From: Astropecten irregularis
Lineage: Eukaryota > Echinodermata > Asteroidea > Paxillosida > Astropectinidae
DNA length: 64,000 bases
Reading direction: 5' to 3'
Assembly: GCA_963971285.1 (NCBI GenBank)
Contig: OZ020252.1
Span: 12,251,662-12,315,661 of the forward strand
Shown: positions 61,301 to 64,000 of the stretch, one piece after another
How the letters are laid out: each line of letters starts with the position of its first letter
How positions within the stretch are numbered: the first letter of the stretch is position 1
The notes under the pieces: model-generated
The model's database searches: none
What the model was told of the DNA's origin: nothing
What the model saw: only the letters and a program-made list of their open reading frames with translations
Translations under genes and position numbers: made by a program

Positions 61301-64000
61301 CTCATATCACTAGTATTATTTCCCATATTGACACTTAAGGTCTTTTCACACGACGCTAAAAAACTCTCAACCATTGAGAAATTCTCTCACGGTTGCGAAA
61401 TCTTACAAAAGTGCTATCGTGTGAAAGGACACCAATACTTGAGAGTGACCGACATCCCTGTATGTACGTGAATTCTTGAGAGATTTAGACCAAGCAGACC
61501 TATGACAAAATTTCTCAAGGGACCCTTGCGAAGTGCTTTCCAATGCGCATGCTTGTGTTTTCTATGTGTTATATGGCCTTTGCATACCGCGCGCACTCCC
61601 GTGCGCTTTAACGTGCAACCTCAACGTCGCTATTGTACTATATAGCAGGGTATTACATTAATAAATGCATAGTTTATTAAATACCCGCGTTCTGTCTCAA
61701 GGGAGGACTGCGAAATGTTACACCATGTGAAAGGACACAAAAGAGACCCGTGTAAAACCGTTTTGTAGGATTTCGCAACCATGAGAAAATGTCTCAATGG
61801 TTGAGAGCTTTTTTAGCGTTGTGTGAAAAGGCCTTTAGAAACTAGCACAGTGGAGTGCATACCTTTTGGTCTCACACAACTGATGATATTTTTTTTACTT
61901 CCTATCATTTCATTTTATTTGGCATCAATAAAAAACAAACTTGCACTTATTTATCCAGATTTGGTTTTGGTTTCCTACCAAAGTGTGATACTGTCCATCT
62001 TTAATTGACATATTGAATCTCATTCTATAATATACAGGGTGTGATTCAGCATCAGATAGCAGAGTGCCGTCTACAGATAGACCAAGCTAGATTGCTGACA
62101 CTCAAGGCTGCCCACACTATTGACAATTATGGCTCCAAAAAAGCTTGTAAACAGGTAAGTCTGACCAATCACTTAAAAGCACGTACCACAGATTATATTT
62201 AATCAAACCTGGAAATAAGAAAACATTGTTTTAATTTTTTATATTTTTGTTAAAAACATTTATATTTAGTCTTTATCATTGATGTCAGTTGCAATGAATC
62301 ACTTATAATTAAACATATTTAAACCTAAAATCACTTAAAGGTACTATCATACTTTGGTAGAATACCGAAACAGAAATCTTTACAGATTTATCTATAACTT
62401 ACAGGGTATAAAGATGGTGATGGTAGAAACATATCGTTGACATTTTTCTGCCTGAGGTGTTGTATTTATCCAGAAAAGAATAAAAGCAATTACCAAAAAC
62501 AATTTTGATCTTTTAAAGATCAACGGTGAAAAGATATAAGAAATACTGTGAGGTTTATTCACTGCTTTCTCAAAAAGTGAGCAACGTATGGGACTGGAAT
62601 TTTCACAGATGACTGTTACTTTATCTTCCTTGAAATTTTTCCCACAAATCTGCATTTCTTTGACAAAAAACAAAGTATGATATTACCTTAAAGGTAACGC
62701 CGGCCTCATTGGACGAGTTTGGGTGCTTTTTGGCACCAATGCATGCCTTTATCATGACTGGAAAGGTCTTCCAAAAGTAGAATATAACATTCCACACAAA
62801 TAAACGGTACAATTTAGCCTTTTTCATGATAAATACGAAAAACCGTAAGTCACATGGGTTTTCTGAGTCAAATTTTTGACTCAGAAAACCCACGTGTTAG
62901 TTTCACTTCCAGTCGTTTAAAAGCTTTTTTTACTACCGGTATACAAAATTGAGTATAACTTTTTGTTTAATCACTGGTTTTTTTTAACCAAAGCTTAACT
63001 GTTCGACTTGAGTATTTCCTTCTTAAAGGTTGTATCATACTTTGGTAAGAGACCAAAACAGAAATTTTCACAGATTTACGTAAAAAATTACAGGGTATGA
63101 AGATGGTGCTGGTAGAAACATGCTGTTAAAATTGTTCCGCCTGAAATGGTGTATTTATCCAGAAATTAGTAAAACAACGACCGAAGATCTTTTTGATCTT
63201 TTAAAAGATCAAAAATAAAAGAGAAAACACTTAAGAAATACTGTGGCCGTTTTTCGCTGTTTTCTCAAAAAGTGGGCAACGTATGGGACGAAAATTTTTA
63301 CAGATTACTTTTACTGTATCTTCCTTGATATTTTTGCCCACGAATCTGTATTTCTTTGATAAAAAACAAAGTATGATACTACCTTTAAAATTAAGAATTT
63401 CCAACATTTACATGTCAAATTAAGAATTTTATAAAAGACCGGTAATTGCGTTGGCCCTACCACCACTTCAGACACAGCGCGTGGAGGCTTACGACGCATT
63501 CAGCCCGAGGCATGGGTCCGTGATAACCAGTGCGGTCCACACACCCCAGCGCAGCCCAGTCAGTACGTGTAGCATTTTTTTTATGCGAGACCACGTGGCC
63601 TGCAAGTTGAGTCACTCACCCGGTCCTCGTTGCAACCTTTGACCTTATTTTGATTTCAGTTAATTAACCCTAATTAAACGATACATTTCAGATTTTTTTT
63701 TTCAAGAAAACCTTCATCAAGTGTTCTAGAAATATTGTGTTATACTCTGCACTCTTCATTTTTGGGGGCCTTTAAAGCCGGCGTGTACCTTTAAAATATG
63801 TGTTGAAGCTTGATATAAACTTGCAGTATCTAATGACTGATTTGCACTGTTTATTTGGATAAAAAATAAGTAATATAAAATATATATCTGACATGTAAAA
63901 TATACAGTTTATTACTTGTATTGATATAAAATATTTGCTAGATATTCCATGATTAAATCCCAAACAGCATTCTCATGCCTGGCTAATAGTTGTATGCCCG
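22182..64000 (+). CDS. ACAD11: ACAD10/11-type acyl-CoA dehydrogenase gene (partial)
   Basis: Nine exons (listed separately) join without phase conflict into about 399 codons, ending at 62154 with the C-terminal exon(s) beyond the window. The protein is a flavin-dependent acyl-CoA dehydrogenase, the fatty-acid beta-oxidation enzyme that makes trans-2-enoyl-CoA and passes electrons to ETF. Family-specific stretches ([41 protein letters not shown]) match the ACAD10/ACAD11 group rather than short- or medium-chain enzymes. Vertebrate ACAD11 has an N-terminal aminoglycoside-phosphotransferase-like domain and ACAD10 adds a HAD domain. Here a 46-residue first exon precedes the dehydrogenase and no such domains were found, so this may be a short form, or upstream exons may lie elsewhere. 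Introns range from 1.0 to 14.1 kb. Confidence 0.88.
23149..23478. mobile_element. MITE family C copy in ACAD intron 1
   Basis: Bounded on the left by CTTAA (after a 16-bp stub of family A, AGGTAGTATCATACTT) and on the right by TTAA at 23479. The left end is AGGGAGCATATATAGGAT; the right arm shares GACTCAGATGTCTGATTGACC with 6949-7306. Confidence 0.65.
23483..23834. mobile_element. MITE family A copy in ACAD intron 1
   Basis: This is a 352-bp copy with a diverged left end (TTGGTAGTACTGCATACC) and a good right end (CCAAAGTATGATATTACCT). It is separated from its neighbours on each side by a single TTAA. Confidence 0.8.
23839..24165. mobile_element. MITE family A, best copy (intron 1)
   Basis: A 327-bp non-autonomous element lies between TTAA at 23835-23838 and 24166-24169. 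The inverted ends are AGGTAGTATCATACTTTGGT and ACCAAAGTATGATACTACCT. A palindrome GATCTTTTAAAAGATC sits in the middle. Other members in this window are at 5552, 7520, 23483, 25347, 58942, 62339 and 63027, with end fragments at 23130 and 61960. Confidence 0.9.
24433..24765. mobile_element. MITE with GGCGCGGTTCTA inverted ends
   Basis: The left end AGGCGCGGTTCTAG and the right end GTAGAACCGCGCCT are inverted. The interior is a run of T- and G-rich tracts, with GGCTAGAAGAGCCA repeated twice and a long C run (24730-24750) before the right end. No coding capacity. Confidence 0.8.
24947..25097 (+). CDS. ACAD11: ACAD11-like exon 2
   Basis: The acceptor GTACAG precedes 151 bases ending GCAGAAGAT before the donor GTATGT. 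It encodes a linker and then [21 protein letters not shown], the first helix of the acyl-CoA dehydrogenase N-terminal domain as found in ACAD10/11 (the usual PAE ending is present). It begins with one base of a split codon and ends on a codon boundary. Confidence 0.85.
25347..25721 (-). mobile_element. MITE family A copy in ACAD intron 2
   Basis: A 375-bp copy in reverse orientation to 23839 lies between TTAA at 25343-25346 and 25722-25725. Both terminal inverted repeats are well preserved. Confidence 0.88.
26126..26333 (+). CDS. ACAD11: ACAD11-like exon 3
   Basis: This exon starts after GACTAG, in phase with exon 2, and ends at CACCTG before GTAATT. It encodes the helical N-terminal domain: [19 protein letters not shown], then [17 protein letters not shown], then EPFNCSAPG. 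These stretches are diagnostic of the ACAD10/11 family. The last base starts the Asp codon completed by exon 4. Confidence 0.92.
26334..26755. other. Start of ACAD intron 3, no feature
   Basis: Nothing recognised between the donor of exon 3 and the next repeat. Confidence 0.4.
26756..27798. mobile_element. ~1.04-kb CRE-rich repeat, copy 2
   Basis: This is a second copy of the repeat at 10066-11143, in the same orientation and with shared sequence from CAAACACTGAGCTGTTTCG to GAAACAGCT. Paired palindromes (GATGACGTCATCATGACGTC near 27305, GATGACGTCATGATGACGTA near 27611) are retained. It lies within ACAD intron 3. Confidence 0.8.
27911..28256. mobile_element. TTAA-flanked MITE family B, copy 1
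   Basis: Left end AGGTAAATTACTTGATTTG after TTAA at 27907-27910; right end CCAATCCTGTACTGTACG. It matches 52971-53333 along its length, including GAAAATTTGAGCTCA and CCAAGATCAAAACTGTTTTC-like blocks. The arm TTTCTACCAGCNCCATCTTC is also present in family A, so the two families are related. Confidence 0.75.
28257..28710. other. Spacer without recognised features
   Basis: A short (TCAATTCAAT)-type run lies near 28548-28580; otherwise nothing was identified. Confidence 0.35.
32648..33943 (+). mobile_element. Minisatellite-bearing TIR element E1, copy 1
   Basis: The left outer segment (GCGCTTTTTGGCGCCCATGC) and right end (GAAGCCGGCGTGTTCCCT) match the ends of E1 copies at 35275-36628 and 62692-63790. 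Between them lies a ~970-bp array of a 19-bp repeat. The element interrupts copy 3 of the CRE-rich repeat: the sequence before it (GCAGCACATTCCTGAGA) and after it (GGGGATTAACTGTAAAGAGC) are neighbours in copies 1 and 2. The extreme left end is diverged or lost. Confidence 0.8.
32700..33672 (+). repeat. 19-bp minisatellite array, long (inside E1)
   Basis: About 50 degenerate units of CGCAAACATTGCGTCAACT with frequent variants (CTCAAAAACATTACGTCAA and shorter units). Open frames of 65-120 codons across it are products of the repeat: a 19-bp unit without stops cycles through all three frames and always gives the peptide pattern [19 protein letters not shown]. Confidence 0.9.
34195..34530 (-). 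repeat. Inverted copy of the 6.5-6.8 kb repeat
   Basis: From AATAATGACGTCATTTTTCC to TTCAACTTCCGGTTGTGACG this block is the reverse complement of about 6500-6790. It interrupts a 140-bp subrepeat of the third CRE-rich copy: the half before it ends GCCGTTACCGAG and the next subrepeat resumes after it. Confidence 0.75.
34870..35035. repeat. Triplicated 60-bp hairpin unit
   Basis: Three consecutive units each contain CTGTTCCGACATC-GAAATGTCGGAACAG, an inverted repeat with 11-base arms, followed by CTAATAATAAAAATCTAAGC. The spacing is 60 bp. The first centre reads CGG, the others CCG and CAG. They sit at the right end of the CRE-rich repeat and echo its left end AGCTGTTCCGACTT. Confidence 0.85.
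35637..35806 (-). repeat. 19-bp minisatellite array, short (inside E1)
   Basis: About nine units of the same repeat as at 32700-33672, on the opposite strand (GCGAGTTGACGCAATGTTT). Confidence 0.9.
36423..36468. promoter_or_regulatory. Perfect 46-bp palindrome with AP-1/E-box motifs
   Basis: The sequence is exactly its own reverse complement. It is built as TCACGTGATTTCC, TGAGTCA, AAATTT-type centre, TGACTCA, GGAAATCACGTGA. It contains two TGAGTCA (AP-1-type) sites and two CACGTG E-boxes. Diverged versions occur at 55632-55683 and 62860-62898 in sister elements. Regulatory activity is inference from motifs only. Confidence 0.5.
36659..36766 (+). CDS. ACAD11: ACAD11-like exon 4
   Basis: The acceptor ATTGTAG is followed by 108 bases encoding [20 protein letters not shown] and ending at CYCMT, the start of the flavin-binding loop. 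The donor is GTAATT. It lies only 31 bases downstream of the right end of a TTAA-flanked element, so that insertion has almost abutted the exon; the short polypyrimidine tract (TGCTTTTTTGCTTTTTAAC) starts right after the element's TTAA. Confidence 0.93.
37020..38860 (-). mobile_element. CR1/L2-like LINE fragment, interrupted
   Basis: The minus-strand coding remnant starts near 38860 with RT blocks ([12 protein letters not shown], then [13 protein letters not shown], in which the second catalytic Asp of YADD is His). It resumes after a TIR element at 37611-38472 with LILDNNMSM, and continues through [20 protein letters not shown] and [14 protein letters not shown]. This C-terminal signature is shared with the LINE at 45965-46762. 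Several frameshifts; no intact frame. Confidence 0.8.
37611..38472. mobile_element. TIR element inserted in the LINE, 862 bp
   Basis: The inverted ends GGGGCCGATTTCACTAAAGT and GTTAGTGAAATCGGCCCC continue with GCGATAATCGCT / AGCGATGATCGC motifs. Taking it out rejoins GAGACC with AAGACTG, which restores the LINE reading through VRSLG and LILDN. Short TTGCGATnnn motifs are repeated near both ends. Confidence 0.88.
39120..39262 (-). repeat. DIRS-associated terminal repeat, inverted copy
   Basis: The minus strand matches 45180-45310 and 20218-20340: CCGCGCCCACTGCATGTCCC at 39222-39241 is the complement of GGGACATGCAGTGGGCGCGG near 45190. A TATATATAAG box at 39242-39251 lies in it. It could be the left end of the DIRS-like element whose gag-like part starts at 43762, or a solo copy. 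Confidence 0.6.
39262..39775 (+). other. Possible 5' non-coding exon of the YR/SANT gene
   Basis: This is a relatively CpG-rich stretch with TATATATAAG just upstream (39242) and a good donor, ATATG|GTGAGT, at 39776. Joined to the acceptor at 40744, the frame is open back to a TAG at 39694 but has no ATG, so it would be 5' untranslated. The exon is inferred only from the splice site, base composition and distance; transcript data would decide. Confidence 0.35.
39776..40743 (+). other. Putative intron of the YR/SANT gene
   Basis: No gene. It holds a hairpin at 40214-40244 (14-base arms TAAGTTAGTTAGTC and its complement around GAA) and a nearby palindromic TAGTAGTACTAGTACTATG cluster, plus an A-rich run at 40620-40640. 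Confidence 0.5.
40744..42607 (+). pseudogene. Zinc-finger/tyrosine-recombinase-like gene, exon A, frameshifted
   Basis: After the acceptor TTTGCAG the frame is open, with the first good ATG at 40779 (AAACATGTC). About 510 codons follow. A Ser/Pro-rich start is followed by [19 protein letters not shown] (C2H2-type finger) and [18 protein letters not shown] (a second Cys/His finger), then a helical region. The core is tyrosine-recombinase-like: [12 protein letters not shown] (first Arg), KRGRTVPVL (Lys), and, after a frameshift at 42285-42292, [13 protein letters not shown] (Arg; His of HxxR replaced), [16 protein letters not shown] (His and nucleophile Tyr). This architecture occurs in an uncharacterised metazoan gene family. 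One extra base gives a stop at 42312. The donor GTAAGG follows at 42608. Confidence 0.75.
42614..42880. repeat. C-rich low-complexity tract
   Basis: Runs of C (42614-42624, 42665-42676) and CCCCGCC/CCCTCC repeats lie inside the intron between the recombinase and linker exons. Short open frames here are compositional artefacts. Confidence 0.7.
42933..43028 (+). CDS. YR/SANT gene, acidic linker exon
   Basis: The acceptor TACTTTCAG is followed by 96 bases encoding [20 protein letters not shown] and [13 protein letters not shown], an acidic Ser-rich linker. The donor is GTAATA. It is phase 1 at both ends, matching the split codons of the previous exon (post-frameshift frame) and the next one. 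Confidence 0.75.
43194..43435 (+). CDS. YR/SANT gene, SANT/Myb-like last exon
   Basis: After CTACCAG the frame encodes a linker and [39 protein letters not shown] and [20 protein letters not shown], then TAA at 43433. The WTAEEK opening, PGK turn and TWKNIKDF pattern resemble a SANT/Myb-type three-helix domain, which usually binds DNA or chromatin. The splice phase is consistent with the linker exon, so the three exons form one transcript-like unit. No AATAAA was seen directly downstream. Confidence 0.78.
43668..43689. repeat. (GT)n microsatellite
   Basis: About ten GT dinucleotides immediately upstream of the DIRS-like gag region. Confidence 0.9.
43762..45950 (+). pseudogene. DIRS-like ORF1 (gag-type), broken
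   Basis: From ATG at 43762 (ACAACAATGG) successive frames encode a Ser/Thr/Pro/Arg-rich region, an Arg-Ser stretch (RRSRERSRS type, about 44400-44480), [20 protein letters not shown], then [20 protein letters not shown] and [20 protein letters not shown]. Such charged ORF1 proteins with a [18 protein letters not shown] block precede RT in DIRS elements. Frames change several times, and a ~150-bp terminal-repeat-like segment (45180-45335) splits it. The G+C-rich DNA at 45340-45950 appears to be its continuation, also frameshifted. No RT follows. Confidence 0.6.
45180..45335 (+). repeat. DIRS-associated terminal repeat, third copy
   Basis: It shares GGGGACATGCAGTGGGCG, TTTTTCAGCGAGGTTTCTG and AAAATCCCTTCGGATTTGGG with 20225-20370; the first two also occur, inverted, at 39120-39262. 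Confidence 0.75.
45965..47012 (+). mobile_element. CR1/L2-like LINE, 5'-truncated
   Basis: A 261-codon open frame (45977-46762, TAA stop) encodes the C-terminal RT thumb and tail of a CR1/L2-type [71 protein letters not shown] and [18 protein letters not shown]. The catalytic YADD box is missing, so the copy was 5'-truncated on insertion. The 3' UTR ends TAGCGCTATAGAAATGAAAT and a (TAAATGT)n tail, as is usual for L2/CR1 elements, which end in short tandem repeats rather than poly-A. The remaining frame is uninterrupted, so the insertion is fairly young. Confidence 0.9.
47147..47218 (-). tRNA. tRNA-like sequence, probable pseudogene
   Basis: The minus strand folds as a cloverleaf. The acceptor pairs AGCTCGG with CTGAGCC (six of seven pairs, one a G-T wobble). 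The D arm is GCCTAGTGGTATGGC and the T arm GTGGGTTTGAATCCCAC (perfect five-base stem, GGTTTGAAT B-box-like). The anticodon stem TCTGC/GCAGG encloses an eight-base loop ACTAGTAA instead of seven, so no normal anticodon can be assigned. The loop defect and first-pair mismatch suggest a tRNA-derived pseudogene or SINE head rather than a working tRNA. Confidence 0.6.
47219..48615. other. Spacer in ACAD intron 4
   Basis: No gene was recognised. A hairpin-prone inverted pair (ACATTATTTTTAAAAGAGCA near 48366 and TGTTCTTCTAAAAATAATGT near 48434) was seen, and a G+C-richer patch at 47930-48020. Confidence 0.4.
48616..50552. mobile_element. Large foldback element, ~430-bp arms
   Basis: The left arm (about 48616-49040) and right arm (about 50055-50552) are inverted copies. 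Shared landmarks include ACAAATATCACATGGTT at the outer edge, CCCACGTCCAATTTGTGTTC, ACATAAGAATAAACAGCGCC, CATGATTGAAAACTGATCAA and ATATGACACATGTTTGTGAA, each found complemented on the other side with small changes. The right arm has an extra ~65 bp near 50437-50505. The ~1-kb centre is A+T-rich, carries a family B-like arm at 49610-49690 and no transposase. Confidence 0.8.
50856..50954 (+). CDS. ACAD11: ACAD11-like exon 5
   Basis: After TTATGTAG, 99 bases encode the middle beta-domain: [20 protein letters not shown] then [12 protein letters not shown]. Together with exon 4 it gives the MTEP flavin/substrate loop typical of acyl-CoA dehydrogenases. The donor is GTGAGT. Phase 1 at both ends. 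Confidence 0.93.
51100..51860 (-). pseudogene. Gypsy-like gag fragment
   Basis: The minus-strand frame 51770-51447 reads [19 protein letters not shown] then [20 protein letters not shown]. Continuations in another frame resemble gag (a [21 protein letters not shown] stretch), so a capsid-like domain is likely. The end of the segment contains the 59-bp block (51356-51414) also found at 54145-54203. Confidence 0.55.
52050..52610 (-). pseudogene. Gypsy-like zinc knuckle, protease and RT start
   Basis: The upstream frame (52610-52236) shows [18 protein letters not shown] and [13 protein letters not shown] (zinc-knuckle-like Cys/His). It then has a retropepsin-like stretch [17 protein letters not shown], where the active-site DT/DS-G is changed to DAVS. 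The overlapping downstream frame (52294-51968) gives [20 protein letters not shown] and [13 protein letters not shown], the N-terminal RT motifs of Ty3/gypsy elements. The catalytic YLDD region is absent. Confidence 0.8.
52774..52840 (+). CDS. ACAD11: ACAD11-like exon 6
   Basis: The acceptor TTTTTGTAG is followed by 67 bases encoding [20 protein letters not shown], the loop after the WWSSGAG motif of ACAD10/11. The donor is GTAGAC. It ends with AG of a split Arg codon. Confidence 0.92.
52971..53333. mobile_element. TTAA-type MITE family B, copy 2
   Basis: Left end AAAGGTATAATACATGATTG, right end CCAATCCTGTACTGTACCT followed by TTAA. It matches 27911-28256 throughout and lies in ACAD intron 6. 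Confidence 0.75.
53334..53735. other. Intron 6 spacer
   Basis: No feature recognised. Confidence 0.4.
53736..54891. mobile_element. TIR element with CCCGGGTAA subterminal repeats
   Basis: The inverted ends are CTGTTTTCACACAGCTCTGA and AGAGCTGTGTGTGAAACCGG. Motifs ACCCGGGTAA, TTACCCGGG and AACCCGGAGAA are repeated many times within ~130 bp of each end, as transposase-binding subterminal repeats often are. The middle (53930-54700) is G+C-richer, has short unrecognised frames and includes the 59-bp block shared with gypsy gag-like DNA. About 1156 bp; no transposase. Confidence 0.8.
55135..55220 (+). CDS. ACAD11: ACAD11-like exon 7
   Basis: The acceptor CATTTCAG is followed by 86 bases encoding [20 protein letters not shown], then PLTVFGNP. 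This is the conserved beta-strand region of the middle domain (the MIIVPMDTPGV block in relatives). The first base completes Arg. The donor is GTTTGT. Confidence 0.93.
55221..55621. other. Intron 7 spacer
   Basis: No feature recognised between the exon 7 donor and the next element. Confidence 0.4.
55622..56881 (+). mobile_element. E1 element, copy 3 (left-truncated)
   Basis: It begins just before the family palindrome (55632-55683, imperfect here). It continues through the G+C-rich middle, the 19-bp array (56163-56518) and the right part (TCTGAAAAGCCATATGTTTT), and ends AAAGCCAGCGTGTACCT before TTAA at 56882. The outermost left ~180 bp are missing. It lies in ACAD intron 7. Confidence 0.85.
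56163..56518 (+). repeat. 19-bp minisatellite array, medium and homogeneous
   Basis: About 19 units, most of them exact CGCAAACATTGCGTCAACT, far more uniform than the array at 32700-33672. Open frames of 77-121 codons across it are by-products of the repeat. Confidence 0.92.
57436..57659 (+). CDS. ACAD11: ACAD11-like exon 8
   Basis: After AAACAG, 224 bases encode [20 protein letters not shown], then [20 protein letters not shown] and [19 protein letters not shown], and end [10 protein letters not shown] at a GTAAGA donor. This spans the end of the beta-domain and the first helices of the C-terminal domain that bind FAD and form the subunit interface. It is the longest exon and the strongest family match. 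Confidence 0.95.
57660..58289. other. Start of ACAD intron 8
   Basis: No gene. The segment 58085-58115 contains an inverted GAGAAGCGTTA/TAACGCTTCTC pair. Confidence 0.45.
58290..58834. mobile_element. Harbinger-type MITE, 545 bp
   Basis: TTA at 58287-58289 and 58835-58837 flanks inverted ends starting AGGCCTTTTCACACGACGCC. The symmetry continues about 75 bp inward (CTCTCAACCATTGAGAAATT, GTTGCGAAATCTTACAAAA). A three-base TTA duplication is typical of PIF/Harbinger elements. A second copy is at 61338-61834. The interior has no recognised gene. Confidence 0.85.
58942..59152 (+). mobile_element. MITE family A, left half
   Basis: After TTAA at 58938-58941, AGGTAGTATCATACTTTGGT starts a copy that is broken after the central GATCTTTTAAAAGATC palindrome. 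Confidence 0.8.
59235..61122. mobile_element. Possible ~1.9-kb TIR or LTR-type element
   Basis: TCAATAGCGCTCCGCACT (59238-59255) recurs inverted near 61100-61118, and CAGACAAACATT is likewise inverted further in, so the two ends form imperfect terminal inverted repeats. The interior from about 60060 to 61020 looks LTR-like in composition (poly-T/AT promoter-like part, G+C-rich middle, ATTAAAG near 61004), but no defining ends or coding region were found. A small MITE at 59444-59694 is nested inside. Confidence 0.4.
59444..59694. mobile_element. 251-bp MITE with ATA duplication
   Basis: The inverted ends GGGCCTTTTCGAAACGGAGG and CCTCCGTTTCGAAAACGCCC are flanked by ATA at 59441-59443 and 59695-59697. 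Short GGCTCAGGCTC / GAGCCTGAGCC repeats lie just inside. Confidence 0.85.
61338..61834. mobile_element. Harbinger-type MITE, second copy
   Basis: A 497-bp relative of 58290-58834 with the same ends (AGGTCTTTTCACACGACGC / GTGTGAAAAGGCCT) and the same TTA duplication (61335-61337, 61835-61837). It is in intron 8 as well. Confidence 0.85.
62038..62154 (+). CDS. ACAD11: ACAD11-like exon 9
   Basis: The acceptor TATACAG is followed by exactly 39 codons ending at a consensus GTAAGT. They encode [20 protein letters not shown] followed by [13 protein letters not shown], a C-terminal-domain helix of ACAD10/11. Phase 0 at both ends. The final region, with the last FAD and catalytic motifs, is not in the window. 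Confidence 0.93.
62339..62687 (+). mobile_element. MITE family A copy in intron 9
   Basis: Left end AGGTACTATCATACTTTGGT after TTAA at 62335; right end AACAAAGTATGATATTACC. Its right TTAA (62688-62691) is also the left TTAA of the next element. Confidence 0.85.
62692..63790 (+). mobile_element. E1 element, copy 4 (no minisatellite, nested MITE)
   Basis: The ends AGGTAACGCCGGCCTCATTG and GGCGTGTACCT lie between TTAA at 62688-62691 and 63791-63794. It has the family palindrome (62860-62898, with TGAGTCAAATTTTTGACTCA) and the G+C-rich middle, but the 19-bp array and its flank are missing. A family A MITE (63027-63383) is inserted in it. Confidence 0.88.
63027..63383 (+). mobile_element. MITE family A nested in E1
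   Basis: A 357-bp copy lies between TTAA at 63023-63026 and 63384-63387. On either side the E1 sequence (TATTTCCTTCTTAA and AATTAAGAATTTCC) is continuous with the undisturbed E1 copy around 55785-55815. Confidence 0.9.
63795..64000. other. ACAD intron 9, window edge
   Basis: No exon was recognised before the window ends; the rest of the gene lies to the right. Confidence 0.5.

Overview
This window is eukaryotic, animal nuclear DNA. It is about 60% A+T, most of it is interspersed repeats, and its host genes are split by phase-consistent GT-AG introns. The repeat mix (DIRS-like, Penelope-like, Jockey-like, CR1/L2-like and Ty3/gypsy-like fragments plus many TTAA-flanked miniature elements) and the frequent AGGCCTA-type motifs suggest a marine invertebrate deuterostome such as an echinoderm, hemichordate or amphioxus. 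That placement is inference; no marker in the window fixes the species.

The main host gene is an acyl-CoA dehydrogenase of the ACAD10/ACAD11 type on the + strand. Nine exons were placed between 22182 and 62154, every junction keeps phase, and the gene runs off the right edge before its C-terminal exon(s). Its introns are 1.0 to 14 kb and are packed with repeats. Intron 4 holds a second gene on the same strand (about 39.3-43.4 kb). It encodes two zinc-finger-like motifs, a tyrosine-recombinase-like core, an acidic linker and a SANT/Myb-like C-terminus. It has real-looking introns but a +1 frameshift near 42288.

Layout: 0-1 kb, a 129-bp minisatellite; 1.3-2.2 kb, gene or transposon remnants; 2.2-5.2 kb, a broken non-LTR retrotransposon (- strand); 5.9-6.5 kb, a Penelope-like fragment; 6.5-17.3 kb, many terminal-inverted-repeat (TIR) elements, foldbacks and a 42-bp minisatellite; 17.7-20.4 kb, a TIR fragment and a DIRS-like RNase H/tyrosine recombinase fragment; 22.2-26.3 kb, ACAD exons 1-3; 26.8-35.0 kb, repeats dense in TGACGTCA (CRE-like) palindromes, including a 1.2-kb tandem triplication; 35.3-36.6 kb, a TIR element with an internal 19-bp minisatellite; 36.7 kb, exon 4; 37.0-38.9 kb, a CR1/L2-like fragment split by a TIR element; 39.1-45.9 kb, DIRS-like pieces around the recombinase/SANT gene; 46-47 kb, a second CR1/L2-like fragment; 47.1-47.2 kb, a tRNA-like pseudogene; 48.6-50.5 kb, a large foldback; 50.9-57.7 kb, exons 5-8 with gypsy remnants and TIR elements between them; 58-64 kb, exon 9 and more TIR elements.

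The most interesting signals are four. First, a TTAA-flanked element family carries an internal 19-bp minisatellite whose length differs strongly between copies, plus a conserved palindrome with TGAGTCA half-sites. Second, arrays repeat paired TGACGTCA palindromes every ~140 bp. Third, the tyrosine-recombinase/SANT gene is nested in an ACAD intron. Fourth, a 59-bp block is shared in opposite orientation between gypsy gag-like DNA and a nearby TIR element. All repeat relationships were read by eye from the sequence; no alignment or database search was run.
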